64,000 bases of DNA from Schistosoma haematobium (GCF_000699445.3 NC_067196.1:8095616-8159615); one strand, 5' to 3'. Counted from the stretch's first letter, positions 49,263 through 61,553 are shown. The notes: generated by a model not told the origin, from the letters alone. A program made the numbers and translations.

Positions 49263-49849
49263 CTTGTTAGGAATTAAGAAAACCGTGCATCTATCCAAGT
49301 TATCACAATTCCTATCAACATCTACTAATTACCGGGCTGTCAGGCGATCACACATGACGCCATGAACAGGATCGTTAAGCAATTATAGTATGAGGAATAT
49401 AAATATAATCCCAACCTTAGGATGTAGGAAAGGGTTCGGATTTGTGAACCAACCGTTATACATCAACTTTTTAAAACAGAGTTTTAGCATGAGCAGTGGG
49501 TGAACGTGATCAGAACTTTCAAACGGAAGTAATCAATACTCCTGAACTGAATACCACACCAAATACCAATTATTTTCAGAAATTCACGAGGCATCTACCT
49601 AGACGAAATGCATTACATTTATGGAAGGCCGATGATTAGCTTTATTATTTATGCTTTAATCCTCTAACAAGACATCAGAAATCAGAAAAAAAAGACAAAA
49701 GGTGATGGTACTATTCATATTTGTTGTTTGCAAAAACTGAGGCAAGGTGAAAATCTGGGAAATTCAAAGGCGACGTACAATTTAGTAGGATTTATTGACC
49801 AGTACCCCGTACAAAAACAGCGCTTCTGATTCCTCCTTGCCTCTTTTTT
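49263..49849. other. 5' flank of the exonuclease gene, upstream exons not found
   Basis: Missing 5' coding exons may lie here, as schistosome 5' exons are often tiny. None could be placed with confidence. Confidence 0.4.
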
Positions 49850-50057
49850 TTCTCTTCCCAAATTTATTTCACTGTATTATACTCTTTAAATAACATCTCC
49901 AAACCCTAATATCCCCGATTACCATTTATACTCTTACTACCTCTACCACTACGGGACTTGAATCGACAACTGCATCTCTGTGCTAATGTGGTATGGGAAC
50001 TCGAACCGATGTACGTACGAACGAAGTTCTACGTTGTTACTGACTGACTGACTGACG
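49850..50057 (+). mobile_element. LINE tail repeat (R3), diverged copy
   Basis: 3' untranslated part only: 'ctaatgtggtatgggaactc', 'gttctacgttgttactg' and a terminal (ACTG)n 'actgactgactgactgac'. Confidence 0.6.
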
Positions 50058-50139
50058 AAAACACCGTCTAGTGATAGGCTAAAGGAGTGACTACATCGTT
50101 TTCATTTATATCACATGTAAAAATAAACAATAAGATAGA

Positions 50140-50700
50140 AGGAAATCGAGACCAAGGCCCACTGCCGTGAAGTAACAGCCAAGCGGTTTGGAACCCTAAT
50201 GGGTCTTAAACGGATGTTTGCCAAGTAAGATACTAATATGTTCACTACATTATACACAACTTTAGTGAGATCCAAACTTGAAAACCGAGTCGGGGCTGTA
50301 AGCCTCTATTTAAAAGGCGACTCGGATGTCTTAAAAAGTACAGAGGGCAGCTACTCGTGGAATTCCAGAACTTTGAGTTTAACCATACAAAGAGCATGTT
50401 AAACAGCTAGACCTTTTCATCCTGTCCTACCACAGATAAAGAGGTGATCTAATTTTGATGTACAGAATGATAAGAAACTATTTTGGAGCTGTGTCCCTCT
50501 TATTTCTTCTCATCAGATCAGGACAATTCAAAGAATATAGCGGGAGAGTATAAAACCCAAGAAGGAACATAATACCCATAGCATACAGTTTTTCACACCG
50601 TGTCATCAATTCTGGGAACTTGTTATTCAAAGAAGTGGTGTTCGCCCATTGGAATGACTCATTCAAAGACTAAACACTCAGAAGCCTCGTATCGATATTT
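50140..50700 (+). pseudogene. C-terminal remnant of a CR1/Jockey-type LINE reverse transcriptase
   Basis: In one frame: AKRFGTLMGLKRMFAK, stop, then MFTTLYTTLVRSKLENRVGA, VSLYLKGDSDVLKSTEG. This parallels the thumb region of CR1-type LINEs (…LYKTLVRPHLEYG…L.KD...LE..QR). In other frames: LISSHQIRT and a late tail (FWELVIQRSGV). Several stops and frameshifts. Confidence 0.6.
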
Positions 50701-50779
50701 ATGTATTTAAGCAAATAAATATCTGGAAAAGGACTAACACGGGCCGTAGACATTCTGTCTTTAATACACAAATCTGAAA

Positions 50780-51865
50780 CCTCAACTGGGTGAGACTATA
50801 ATGTGTGGAAAAATCAACGACATTAAGGACAGTAAATCTTGGATTTCGACATAAAATTTATTCATCTACATAGGTAACTAGCATTTCGGGCGATATTCTA
50901 ATTTATGGACGAGCCAATCAGAGGGGTTTTAGAGATTTCAAGATTACGGGGCCAACTTCAGTGCTTAATGCTAACGTACGTTCAGTTCACAGGGATTTTT
51001 GTACAAAACGTGATAATTGAGCGGCTATAACAAATGAAACGGCGAGACTATAATTTGTGGACAAATCAATCAGGTATAAGATAATAGATCTCGGGTTTTA
51101 ACGCGAAAGACTTTCATCCATTTGGCTAAATACATTTCTGGCATTATAGCTGATGTCAGTTCGTGATAAAAACCCCATATATAATTCCTAACTAAGGCAA
51201 ATTATGACGATTATTGCGAACTGGATAATGAAAGCACCAGTAACACTGGCTGCAGCCAGGTACTACAATATATACGGATATTTGGAAAGCGTACAGACTC
51301 CCACATAGGCTTGGTTATGTGCATCGCGTCGTTATCCGCAAGTAGCATTTTGTGCACTCAACAACCGGAGTGCACATAAACAATATTGAAGCTATGTGAT
51401 CGAGGCTGAGAGTTCTTGAGACTTTATCATGGCTCCAGAGGCCGACTATTCTGTAGCCGTATGAATGATTTCCTCTACTGCATGCATTACGATTTTAGAA
51501 CCTCTGAACCCCTTTCTAACCTTGACAAATTTTCGAACCACGTATAAGAAGTGTATCCATTTTATTTCCTTGGTTTTGTATAACATCTTTTTACTCTATA
51601 CAGACTGTTTGCTGATTAGCTAATATTTCCTAAGGTCATTTAAGATTCGTTCAAAGGTCGTCCATAAATTAGAGTCGCCGCATTATGGCACAATAGCTTA
51701 TGTCATTTTGCGAAGACCTTAACTACAATTCTTAACCGTGAATCCTAATCCTAACTCCTCATATTAACTTATGACCCTCTATTAACGCTATTAAGTAAGT
51801 GCATGTACCAAAGGTACCTGTAGCATCACTCAAAGGTCATACGTAAATAATAGTCTCACCGATTT
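50780..51865. repeat. TIR elements of family T1, clustered
   Basis: One element appears to run from 'ggcgagactataatttgtgg' (about 51030) to 'ccataaattagagtcgcc' (ends about 51680), an inverted repeat of about 18-20 bases. Related ends occur at 50796 ('gactataatgtgtgg'), 50910 ('taatttatggacgagccaat') and 51857 ('taatagtctcaccg'). No coding sequence. Nested or adjacent non-autonomous copies are likely. Confidence 0.5.
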
Positions 51866-52910
51866 TCGTTAGGCTTTCTTCAGAAAAGACTTTGGATGAG
51901 TAAATCTATCCATAAAACCGAGCAGTCATCAACAAACACTACCCTTTTACGTTTGAAGAGAATAAAAATCGGAGAAACTAAGTACGATACCAATAAATAT
52001 AAAAATACATATCCAATATAAAATACAGTAATTCACCATGAACTGACCTAGCCATTGCTATTGACAAGTGATAAGTATGAAACCTTGACGTCAAAACACT
52101 TTCAGCTGTAACTTCTTGAAAAGCAGTTACACAAAATCAGCTCGAGAAATACACTCATGATAAGTGACAACCCTAACGGATGGCGCGCGTTGTTTCAAGG
52201 TCAGTGGCAGGCACAATATATCAAATATGCTCATGACTACTGAGTGTAAACTAGCTGCTCTTTTGAGCTCATTTCTTTTGCTATCGTGATTTGATTCCAG
52301 GTCTTTTCGTCGTTTAATGTGGACATTCAAGCTAATGAGCTAGATTAGTCTTAGTGGGTTCAACAGCTATTTGGATGTTGATATTTCATGACTATAAATG
52401 AGTTTAGTTTGTTCTAGAGCAATGAGTTTTACAGAATTAGAACTATCAATTTACAGAGTAACTGATCACATGGTTGCAATTCTAGAATTTGAACAAGTAA
52501 GAGGAGAGGTGGGATATGAATAGAGACAAGACTTCTCAACACGAAAAATCTGTTAGCCTAGATACCCGATATCTACCTCAATAATTTACCACTGTTACAT
52601 GTAGGTGTGTGAATATCGTTAACATGATGCACTTACTCACATTGTCAGATTTTTAGTTTTTACTTATTGGAGTTAAATCTTTTAACTTAAGCTACCTTAC
52701 GCCGAAATCATACTTACTGAGGATTTTTGTGCTGCTAAGGTTGCATGGGCTGAATTAATAAATATATGATCGTTATCCTTGACCTTACTGACAATATCTA
52801 GTAATCCCCTATGGGATTTGATACACAATCATTCTGTAGTTGATTTCGGTGGGGTAGGTTGGTGAAATAAAATTGAACACCTATAAACCTTTGTTGAAGC
52901 TAAAATGTTT
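51866..52910. other. No gene seen
   Basis: AT-rich spacer without supported features. Confidence 0.45.
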
Positions 52911-53233
52911 TGAAGATGCCACAGGTATTCGGAGTTTGACAACGCTTTATTCAGTAACACATAATATGAAGTGCACCCACCATGTGGAATCAAAAGACAG
53001 AAGTGAAGAGGTTTGAAGATGCATTTGATAGGCTACCAATATATCGAGGATCGTCTGATCTAATCTGACTAGCGATTGCAGGATTTGTTGAACACGGCGT
53101 TCCCACTTGTGATCTGGTGCGGATACACGACCGAGCGCCATTAGCTAGGTGAGTCCATTAAAACTAACGTAGTCAACATCCAATGTCGAAAACGTACAGA
53201 GCTATTTATTTTGGGGATTTATTTACCGCTACA
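52911..53233 (-). mobile_element. Solo LTR (family A), minus strand
   Basis: Reads on its own strand from TGTAGCGGTAAATAAATCCCC-like sequence (ending at 53233 in plus coordinates) to 'ggcatcttca' at 52911. About 323 bp, the same length as the 5' LTR at 23886. No clear target duplication. Confidence 0.8.
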
Positions 53234-54550
53234 ATTTCAAGCGAAGAACATCGATCGATGTACGTTGAATTGTTGACGGAACTTGTTCAAGGTCAAAAAT
53301 GACTAAGGTGGATTGTTCCGTTTCCCCTCATGGAAATAACGTTTAGTCCCTTTCTTCATTGCTTTTCGTGAAATGGCTGAGGGGGTAATATCAAGAATAA
53401 GCGCAAATTCGGTCAGACCATGAAGTTTTTTAAAATGGTTGACTTCGTCATACTTTTATGTAGCTTAAGTGGTTGCATCACTCCATTTCAACAAAAATCT
53501 AAGATAATTTTTAGTCGAACGATTTAAGCAAGTACATTATGTCAATTATACTCACATCACTATAAATCTCAAAACTGTAGAACCTAATATAGAAACTGAA
53601 TAGACGTATTATCCGTTACCTATGTGTCTTTTTTCATTTTGTGAGTTTTCCCAAGAGACTGAAGTATCGTTTTTCAACAGAAAGTGGTTAATGTCTCGCA
53701 AAACAAATCATCAATCGGTTTGGACAAAGTTTGATCTTTATGTGACTACTTATTGTTAGTAAGTAGTTAGATACATAATTAGTAATATTCACATAGCTTT
53801 TTGTTGGTATTGTTTTAATCGCTCACTGAAGAATCATTTGATGTAGTGAAAAGGAAAGTCTTTAAAGCTAGTGTAAAGCTCTTTTGTAACAATGAAAATT
53901 ATGTAAGTAAGTCTCAGTATCATTAATTAAGTTTTTTGTAATGTAGAAATCGCAAGTGTAGTTAAGTAAACCTACTTTACTCTGTAGTAAACGAAATAAA
54001 CAAAAGTATTTTTATATGGATATACTGTGGTAAATCAGGAGGACACAACGCATTGGTGAAAGAAAAATAACTGGTCAAGATTGGCCAACATGTTATAAGA
54101 AATGTCATGTTTTTCTTGACCTTAGTTGATACCGAATTATTTCAAGTAATTTGCAAGAACACCATTGATCTACATTTAAGTATATACAAACACCTATAAA
54201 AGGACGTAAGCAAAATATGAAAGTTTAGACCTCATTTTATATGGTGTCATTAACCTTTCTTTGTTTCTCAATTAGTCTTTGATATACTTACCGACTGAAT
54301 CACTTAACCTGATGTTTGTTAGATAGTGAGAAATAATAGCAGGGGGATGATTTGGGCACCAACGTATGTTTATTTAATTACAGAGGAAGATGAATTATAG
54401 GTCTATTAATAATAAAAATAAGCGAGCGTATCTTTGAAGTCTGCTTTATCACGAACTGACGATATTGTGACATACAAAAGTAAATGGATAAGAATCAACT
54501 GACAACCTGCTACTATAATAAAGACATTGTGATATTTGTATTAACTTAAG
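53234..54550. other. No gene seen
   Basis: 1.3 kb AT-rich spacer. Confidence 0.45.
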
Positions 54551-56465
54551 ATTCCTTTGTACTTGATGATTGTCTGATTTCAAATTCTAAATACAATACG
54601 TTCATTTGTGCACATCTAGTTCTACTTGTTGTAAATTGCACTATTTCGGGTATTCCTGGTTAGTACATTAATTCAATTATTTCTTAACCATCATATTGGA
54701 GTCGTTATGGAGTCTGTCATTGAACAGTTGGATATACATTCGAATTCTGAAGTTTTAGAAGATCACATAGAAAGGTTTGAAATCTGGTGTTGAACCAGGA
54801 AAATTGTTAAGGATGATAAAATTGTGACTCATTTCCTCACGTTCATCGGAAAGGATGCCTACAGTTTACTAAAAATTTTGGCATTCCCAAATAGGCTTAT
54901 TTCACTTCCCTATACAACTCTCAAAAAACTACTACTAAGTCATGTAAAGTGTACTGGTTTCGAATGCCGTGAAACAGCGAAATTTCATAGAATGATTGAC
55001 CAGAACATCGAGAATTCTACCACATCACTTAGTTATCCTGATCTAATGCGTGATCAAAGTCACTCAGATAACAATTCATTGAGGAGATACAAGGCAGGTT
55101 ACAGAGGTGAGCATAGGTTTGGTAAATGCTTATTCTGTAGTAAATTTTACTCGTGTAATTCATGTGTATTTCAACATGCAAAGTGTTTTAAATGTGGTAA
55201 AATCAGACATATACAAGCAGTTTGTAACACTACCGTTCGGTTCTCCGCAAGTAGTGCTAAACTCTGTACTTCCAATCCTATTAAGTTGAGTCTTTCTAGT
55301 GATCAGTTATCTTTAATCACGATTTCGTAAGATGACATCCACATTCAGAAGCATTTATATACCTCCCTTGGTTCATTCCATGACTCTACTGCTGACATAG
55401 ACTGTATAAAGTCATATCTCAGTCCAGAATTAGATGAAGTCTTATTAACCTTTCATAGCTCTGAAACTAAGCTCCAGTCGAAACAAGTTTTTGTTTTGCC
55501 GAAAAAGCTGAAGGGACTCGTATTCAGAAGAAAATTGGAGCAACACAGTGAATACAAGTGTATCAGATGAAACCCATAATCATTGTGCGACAAAAGCTGT
55601 TAATGAATCTACTTCTCATCAGATTTCTCATATCATTCTACCAGATATTGTTTATCCTAATGATTCATATATTTCTGATGAAATTTACTATAAAAATGAA
55701 GAAAATATGTTGAATGAATCAAATCATGATCTGTTGCAGTTTTGAAAGATACCAATTTTTCTAATGATCCATAATCCTCTAATGAAATTCTTAATAAACT
55801 TAAGGAAAATATTTCAGAAGTATCAAATCCTAGTCATGTTATATGTCCTCATAATCCATCTGTTTCTGGTGAGAAACTTAGTCAATGTGATACACAAGTT
55901 CTAAATGAATTCATACGTATTTACAATCCGGATGATTTAATATCGATTGTTGTTTGTCCTCACAATGAGTTCATTTTTAGTTGGTCTTCTGGTCAATGTG
56001 AGAAATATGTTCTAAATAAAGACATATTATTTCTTTCTTGGGGATATGAAGATCCAACATTTTTTCTTGGGGGAGGATAGCGTTTGAACGTCTATGGTTC
56101 AATTTCTAGAAATCAGTGATTTAAGTACATACAACCCACATTTAGATCAAATACAATTTCAGGGCCCAAGTGAGTCGGTTCTAATTCTGGTTGTTAATCC
56201 GAATACTAATGTATTTATTCTGGATCATACAGAGTCTATATCCGATACAAACACGATGAACCTAAGGAGAAGTATAATCGATTACAGAGATTCAAACTCT
56301 TATTTAAGCTGTGCAGGTTGTGGTATAAGTACGTAGTAATGACTCCCTTGTGCTTGATTACCCGCTTATTACGAATTACAAATACGATATGTTCGATTGT
56401 GTTAATCTAGTCCAACTTGTTGTAAATTGCACTATTTTGGGTACTCCTGGTAAGTGTATCAATTC
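54551..56465 (+). mobile_element. LTR retrotransposon derivative with gag and 3' end
   Basis: A truncated 5' LTR end (54551 to about 54668), a gag gene, broken Ser/Asn-rich frames at 55330-56060, a polypurine tract 'cttgggggagg' (56068-56078) and a 3' LTR (about 56080-56462). The LTR ends match each other ('cttgttgtaaattgcactat' in both). Protease, reverse transcriptase and integrase are absent, so it is an internally deleted element. Confidence 0.7.
54707..55330 (+). pseudogene. Retrotransposon gag with CCHC zinc knuckle, one stop
   Basis: Opens with ATG (MESVIEQLDIHSNSEVLED), has one TGA at 54791-54793, and is then open to 55330. A single retroviral-type zinc knuckle is present: CFKCGKIRHIQAVC, spacing C-x2-C-x4-H-x4-C. 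A second Cys-rich stretch (CLFCSKFYSCNSC) precedes it. Confidence 0.75.
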
Positions 56466-56785
56466 GAATACTTCTAAGCATAATACTTTGTTCCCTCTTT
56501 ATGCCGAGAAGTCATAAAAACCAATATAATCTGGTTACAATGTTCGCTACATCGAAGTGAAGGAGCAACTGGAGCACCGGTTGACCATAGTCAAATACGC
56601 AAATGTTTCGTTGTTCAGTAGATGGAAAAATGAATTTATTGGCTGCCTAAATTAAGAAAGGGAAATTGTAAATTTATGTTCGTGATAGTTGAAAGTATTT
56701 CAGTTATTATGCCTGGTAGAATAACATGAGAATTCCGATAAGCTAGTTGACTAGAAGATTTTGTCTCATAATGATTTTGAGTTTC

Positions 56786-57602
56786 ACTTAATTATGGACT
56801 GAGGTATGACTGTATACTGCTTTTCAAAACCGTTGATAAAGACAAATGATCATTAGAAAGACTCAACTTAATAGGATTGGAAGTACAGAGTTTAGCACTA
56901 CTTGCGGAGAACCGAACGGTAGTGTTACAAACTGCTTGTATATGTCTGATTTTACCACATTTAAAACACTTTGCATGTTGAAATACACATGAATTACACG
57001 AGTAAAATTTACTACAGAATAAGCATTTACCAAACCTATGCTCACCTCTGTAACCTGCCTTGTATCTCCTCAATGAATTGTTATCTGAGTGACTTTGATC
57101 ACGCATTAGATCAGGATAACTAAGTGATGTGGTAGAATTCTCGATGTTCTGGTCAATCATTCTATGAAATTTCGCTGTTTCACGGCATTCGAAACCAGTA
57201 CACTTTACATGACTTAGTAGTAGTTTTTTGAGAGTTGTATAGGGAAGTGAAATAAGCCTATTTGGGAATGCCAAAATTTTTAGTAAACTGTAGGCATCCT
57301 TTCCGATGAACGTGAGGAAATGAGTCACAATTTTATCATCCTTAACAATTTTCCTGGTTCAACACCAGATTTCAAACCTTTCTATGTGATCTTCTAAAAC
57401 TTCAGAATTCGAATGTATATCCAACTGTTCAATGACAGACTCCATAACGACTCCAATATGATGGTTAAGAAATAATTGAATTAATGTACTAACCAGGAAT
57501 ACCCGAAATAGTGCAATTTACAACAAGTAGAACTAGATGTGCACAAATGAACGTATTGTATTTAGAATTTGAAATCAGACAATCATCAAGTACAAAGGAA
57601 TT
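56786..57602 (-). mobile_element. Inverted copy of LTR end plus gag
   Basis: Nearly identical reverse complement of 54551-55440. The gag frame runs from ATG at 57445 (same in-frame stop) to 56792. Relative to the plus copy it lacks about 90 bases (55321-55400), and its reading frame runs on into a different C-terminus. Confidence 0.8.
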
Positions 57603-57723
57603 GTTAGTTTTTACAATAACACATAAAGGCGTACGCTTAACAATACCATTGTAAGTGGAAAAGAAATGTGTAGATACTTCATTCTAATTTTAAATTTCTC
57701 AGTAATGTACAATAATAGATTTA

Positions 57724-57917
57724 TTTTGATGGAGTTTCGCTCTGTCAGCTGGATGGTTTGGTCGTGGTCTAGGTGTACAGAACAAGCTGTGAAACGCATA
57801 TGGAGAAATTCGAACACGTCACTTCTATCTGAAGTTTGTGCTGATGATTTCGTTCAGAAGAACGATGAAAGCTCCACGACCAAACCATCCAGCTCAGAGA
57901 ACAAAACTCCATCAAAA
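57724..57917. repeat. TIR element (family T2), 194 bp
   Basis: Inverted arms of about 44 bases at 57724-57767 and 57874-57917 (ttttgatggag...ggtttggtcgtgg and its complement). The middle has 'gaacacgtcacttctatc' and 'gatgatttcgttcagaag'. Non-coding; MITE-like. Confidence 0.7.
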
Positions 57918-58506
57918 TCATCCACGTGAGCTAAAAGCTTCTCCACCATCTCAACACTAACAAATACATACAGGATAGAACCTCAATGTGTAATAGTAGT
58001 CATCTCCGTACAATACAGATCTCCTCAACAAACCTCGTTAGTGAACGTTCATCAGCAATCACTAAGCTAAATATTTGTATATATCTGAAATATTGCATCT
58101 AAATCAATAGTCAATAAATAAACTAGTCAGGGATGACACAAATCAGTAATTTTCTGGGTTGTTGGTATGAGAAGAATAACATTTTTTATGGTTATCTTTA
58201 ACACTTTAATGTTACTGTGACCCTTTCAAAGTGGCAAAGCGAAAAAATCCATACTCAATTCCATTCTTTAGTGTGTAAAATACCATATATACTAAGACTT
58301 TACTCATCTATCTTGGAACATAAATCATCGCTTGTAAAAACTTCTCATTTTTTCTCTTCTTACGTGTATCATTTTCATCACTGAAATTTTATTATCTATC
58401 AGTTATCAGTCAGTCTTATTGTATTAGATTACTAGTCCTTCCAATGAACTTCAATTAAACTATTCACTTTCTAGTTAATATAAAAATACCTTTGTTTTAA
58501 GATGTC
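57918..58506. other. No gene seen
   Basis: AT-rich spacer. Confidence 0.45.
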
Positions 58507-58930
58507 GGTTGGAGGTGGTCAACATGAAACCCTGGACATAGATTTTGTGCTATTTTGGACACTCGTTAACAAGGTTTACCAGTAATTTTGAGGGAACTAA
58601 TGCTCCCGTGTCACCCAGCTTCACAGTCAGAGACGTCACCACTGGGCTATCCGGGTCGCGACCGACTACCTGTAGGACTGAGATATATTTACACTTGATC
58701 GATCACTAGGTAGTGTTGAATGTAATGTGTGTCAGGTACACCTTGCTGACAAGTACCAAAATATCACAGAACCTAGGTCCAGGGTTTCCTGTCGACTACC
58801 TCCAACCACCATATCATCTCAACATAGTGTACATAATATCGAGTCACTCAGTCTAGTGGCCATATTGTAACTTGATCAATAGGATTCGATCTGCACTGAA
58901 AAGGACCTGACATACATGACACTGATCACC
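58507..58930. repeat. TIR element (family T3)
   Basis: An inverted repeat of about 30 bases: 'ggttggaggtggtcaacatg' with 'aaaccctggac' at 58507-58540, and 'gtccagggtttcctgtcgac' with 'tacctccaacc' at 58779-58810. The family continues to about 58930, as shown by the partial copy at 12755-12945. Confidence 0.65.
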
Positions 58931-59627
58931 ATCCAATAATTAAGCAGTTATAAATATCTTTGTGTTCATAACTGATTCATTTTAAAAATACAGAGTTAAG
59001 TTGAAAACTCATAATATCTTTTAACTTTGAAAATCTAAGCATATTTGAATAGATTTCTTAATTGGATAGAATTTACTATGTTTCTACTAACTTTAAGATT
59101 TACTTCTTTCATAATATAAATCTTATACGATTGTGAGGATAGCCCACGAGTGAACTCGAGGAAGCTCTAATAAGCTCAAAAAGAGCCGAACATATTTTAT
59201 TCAATCATGTTTTGGAAGAATATTCCAGAATCCCTACATGTAGCTTCCCTATTGGAAAAATGCTAATAACCCCCTGTATGCGGATTAAAAGACTATAATG
59301 ATGATCTAATTTTTACTAAAATCTATAAAGACCCGACATTTCTGTATCATAATTAACACTGTTTTAGAATAGTATTCCTTTCACTTGTCTTCTATCTTCT
59401 CATTTACAACCTGGTGAGTTCTAGCATTCGAATGCTCTAGTTGTACACAATATAATAAGAAATGAAGCTTCTATATATAACAATACTATTGTTTAATCAA
59501 TTCTACATTCGAATATTCACTAGATAATTAAAGTAATAGATAGGAATTCAATTGTGAATAATAAGATCCAATTATGATTCAAATTATGATCCAAAACTGA
59601 TCTATGTTATGTTTAAATAAGAAATAA

Positions 59628-59631
<4 letters not shown>
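58931..59631. other. No gene seen
   Basis: AT-rich spacer. Confidence 0.45.

Positions 59632-59717
<86 letters not shown>
59632..59717. repeat. (TA)n microsatellite, about 43 units
   Basis: The longest TA array in the window, uninterrupted. Confidence 0.95.
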
Positions 59718-59721
<4 letters not shown>

Positions 59722-59939
59722 TACCTTTACAAACATAATTCTTATTGTCTCTTTGTTATCTCTATGTATGAATTTAAATATTTAATAAATGTAAACATCA
59801 TTTTCTGTATAGAAAAAAGAGGAAAAAAAGTGTATATCAATCTATTAGTTTGGTTTCGGGGTGGTCGTTCATATTGTTCTGTATATGTATTTTTAGCATT
59901 AATTTTAACAATACTCATTGTTTAATTAACATTGTTGTC

Positions 59940-60035
59940 ATCTCTTTCTCTTTCTCTCTCTCCTCTATTTCTCTTTTTTTCTCCTTCTTCTTCTTCATCG
60001 TCATCATCATCAACATCAACATCAACATCTACTTC
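59940..60035. repeat. Pyrimidine-rich compound microsatellite
   Basis: Runs of CT, CTT, CAT and CAA(CAT) units in succession. The 97-codon frame covering it is low-complexity and is not a gene. Confidence 0.85.
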
Positions 60036-60189
60036 TCCAGTAAAAACAAAATGGAACTATACTTCTTTCTTGTTGTTCTTTTTTCTTTTACATTTCTTTC
60101 AACACTGGTAACTATATGTTATATTCAAGGGAATATATATTAGATAAGACCACACAAATTACTAAAAGCCGCGTCTTAAAACCCACTTT

Positions 60190-60210
60190 CACACACACAC
60201 ACACACACAC
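60190..60210. repeat. (CA)n microsatellite
   Basis: Ten CA units. Confidence 0.9.
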
Positions 60211-60319
60211 GTACATATACACACCGATTTTAAGAAATGTATTTTATATATTAAAAAGGCGCCATTACATTTGATTAATATCTACTTGGTAGGTATAATA
60301 TATTTGAAAATTATAACTA

Positions 60320-60850
60320 ATACTACTACTAATAATAATAATAATAATAGTAATAATGATCATAATATTAGTAGTAGCAGTAGTCAGGTAAATAAATAAA
60401 TTATATTTTTTTTAAAAATTTGTATCATTATATACAAGTGAATGGATATTAGTTATTCATTTCATAGAATTACTAAATGCCTTTCCTTTCAAATAACTTG
60501 TTACAATGTACTTGTTTTCTGTCATAGTTTAACATTGAACGAATATACTATTTGTTAATTTATCTTTATTATTATTAGTATTATTATAAAAGAAGATTAA
60601 TACTGTACATTGTATACGTGAAAGTGTTCTTGTCAAATGAAATGTTTATATAATAATTACTTCATGAATGTCTACCATTAGAATAATGGGGGAAAGTTCG
60701 ACCTTGAAAAGCGATTAAAACAAAATGAATATGTTTCATTATTATTATTATTAATGTTAATGTTTCATAAGGTACTTTACCCTTTGTATTACTAGTACTA
60801 CTATCACCATTACTATTACTACTACTACTACTACCAATAATAATAAATAG
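60320..60850. repeat. Scattered trinucleotide repeats
   Basis: (AAT)n/(ACT)n mixtures at 60322-60385, (ATT)n near 60570 and 60740, and (ACT)n at 60795-60850 in very AT-rich DNA. No gene is seen in 60211-61079. Confidence 0.8.
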
Positions 60851-61079
60851 TATAAGTGTATATTACTAAATGAGTAATATATGTATTGTAATCGGTTTGA
60901 ATTTGTCTATATTGTAAATTTAAAAGTGAATTTTTGTTTGTTTTTCTTTTTTTTGGTTGTTTATATACATGTAAAAGATTCATGATGTGCATAAATAGTT
61001 CTTTGATCATTTCCAAATAGATTAAATTACTTATATAATTTGTAAAATGAAATTTGGATAAACATTTATAAATTATATA

Positions 61080-61500
61080 GTTGAATTAATGAGTTAATTG
61101 AAATTAGACCATCATGGAAATATATGAAAGCAGTGGACAGCTGTTTCGTCCTAATATGAGTTTCTTCTTCTATATAATGTTGATGATTATGAATACATTA
61201 GATGAAGTAATTGTATCCAGTATTTATTTTATGAATGATTAGCTACAGTTATGTACTTGTGATAAAAGCTTCTCAATTTAACTCTATTTTGTAAATAAAT
61301 ATATGGTCTAGAGATTAAGCATTCGTGCGCGAGATTGATAGGTTCTAGGGTCGGACCTTATGGGATGAAATGGTGGATGCACACTGCTGAGGAGTCCCAT
61401 ACTAGGACGAAATGGTCGTCTGATGCTTTCAGGTTTGCAATGATAGTCTAGTTTAAATCGACTCATGAATTCAACTATAAAATATGAGTTTGTAGGTGTC
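61080..61500. mobile_element. SINE2 with inverted ends; best-preserved SINE2 ribozyme core
   Basis: Left arm fragment at 61080-61165 in complement. Right part in plus orientation from 'tggtctagagattaag' (A-box end, 61302) through a decayed B box (ggttctagggtcggacc) to the ribozyme-like segment (61379-61430) and the 3' arm ending near 61490. The left tRNA-like part is missing. Confidence 0.7.
61379..61430 (+). ncRNA. Hammerhead-like segment of SINE2 with intact core
   Basis: CTGAGGAG (61387-61394) fits CUGANGA with N=G. Stem II is GTCC/GGAC with a 6-7-base loop, followed by GAAA (61409-61412), a minimal stem III and the triplet GTC (61418-61420). Stem I strands are ACACTG and TGATGC; only part of the stem pairs in this copy (the family has GCACTG/CAGTGC). 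No hammerhead was known to me in this SINE, so the call rests on the core pattern. Confidence 0.55.
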
Positions 61501-61553
61501 ATTACCAAGGTTTGATTTGATAATTTCGAATAAATTGAGCATTGGGTTGATTG

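Noticed and set aside
59632..59717. TA array as a candidate origin or promoter
   Set aside because: It is a plain microsatellite like three others in the window; nothing else supports a function.
59850..60143. 97-codon open frame
   Set aside because: It covers pyrimidine and CAT/CAA microsatellites; the residues are low-complexity Ser/Phe/Ile.
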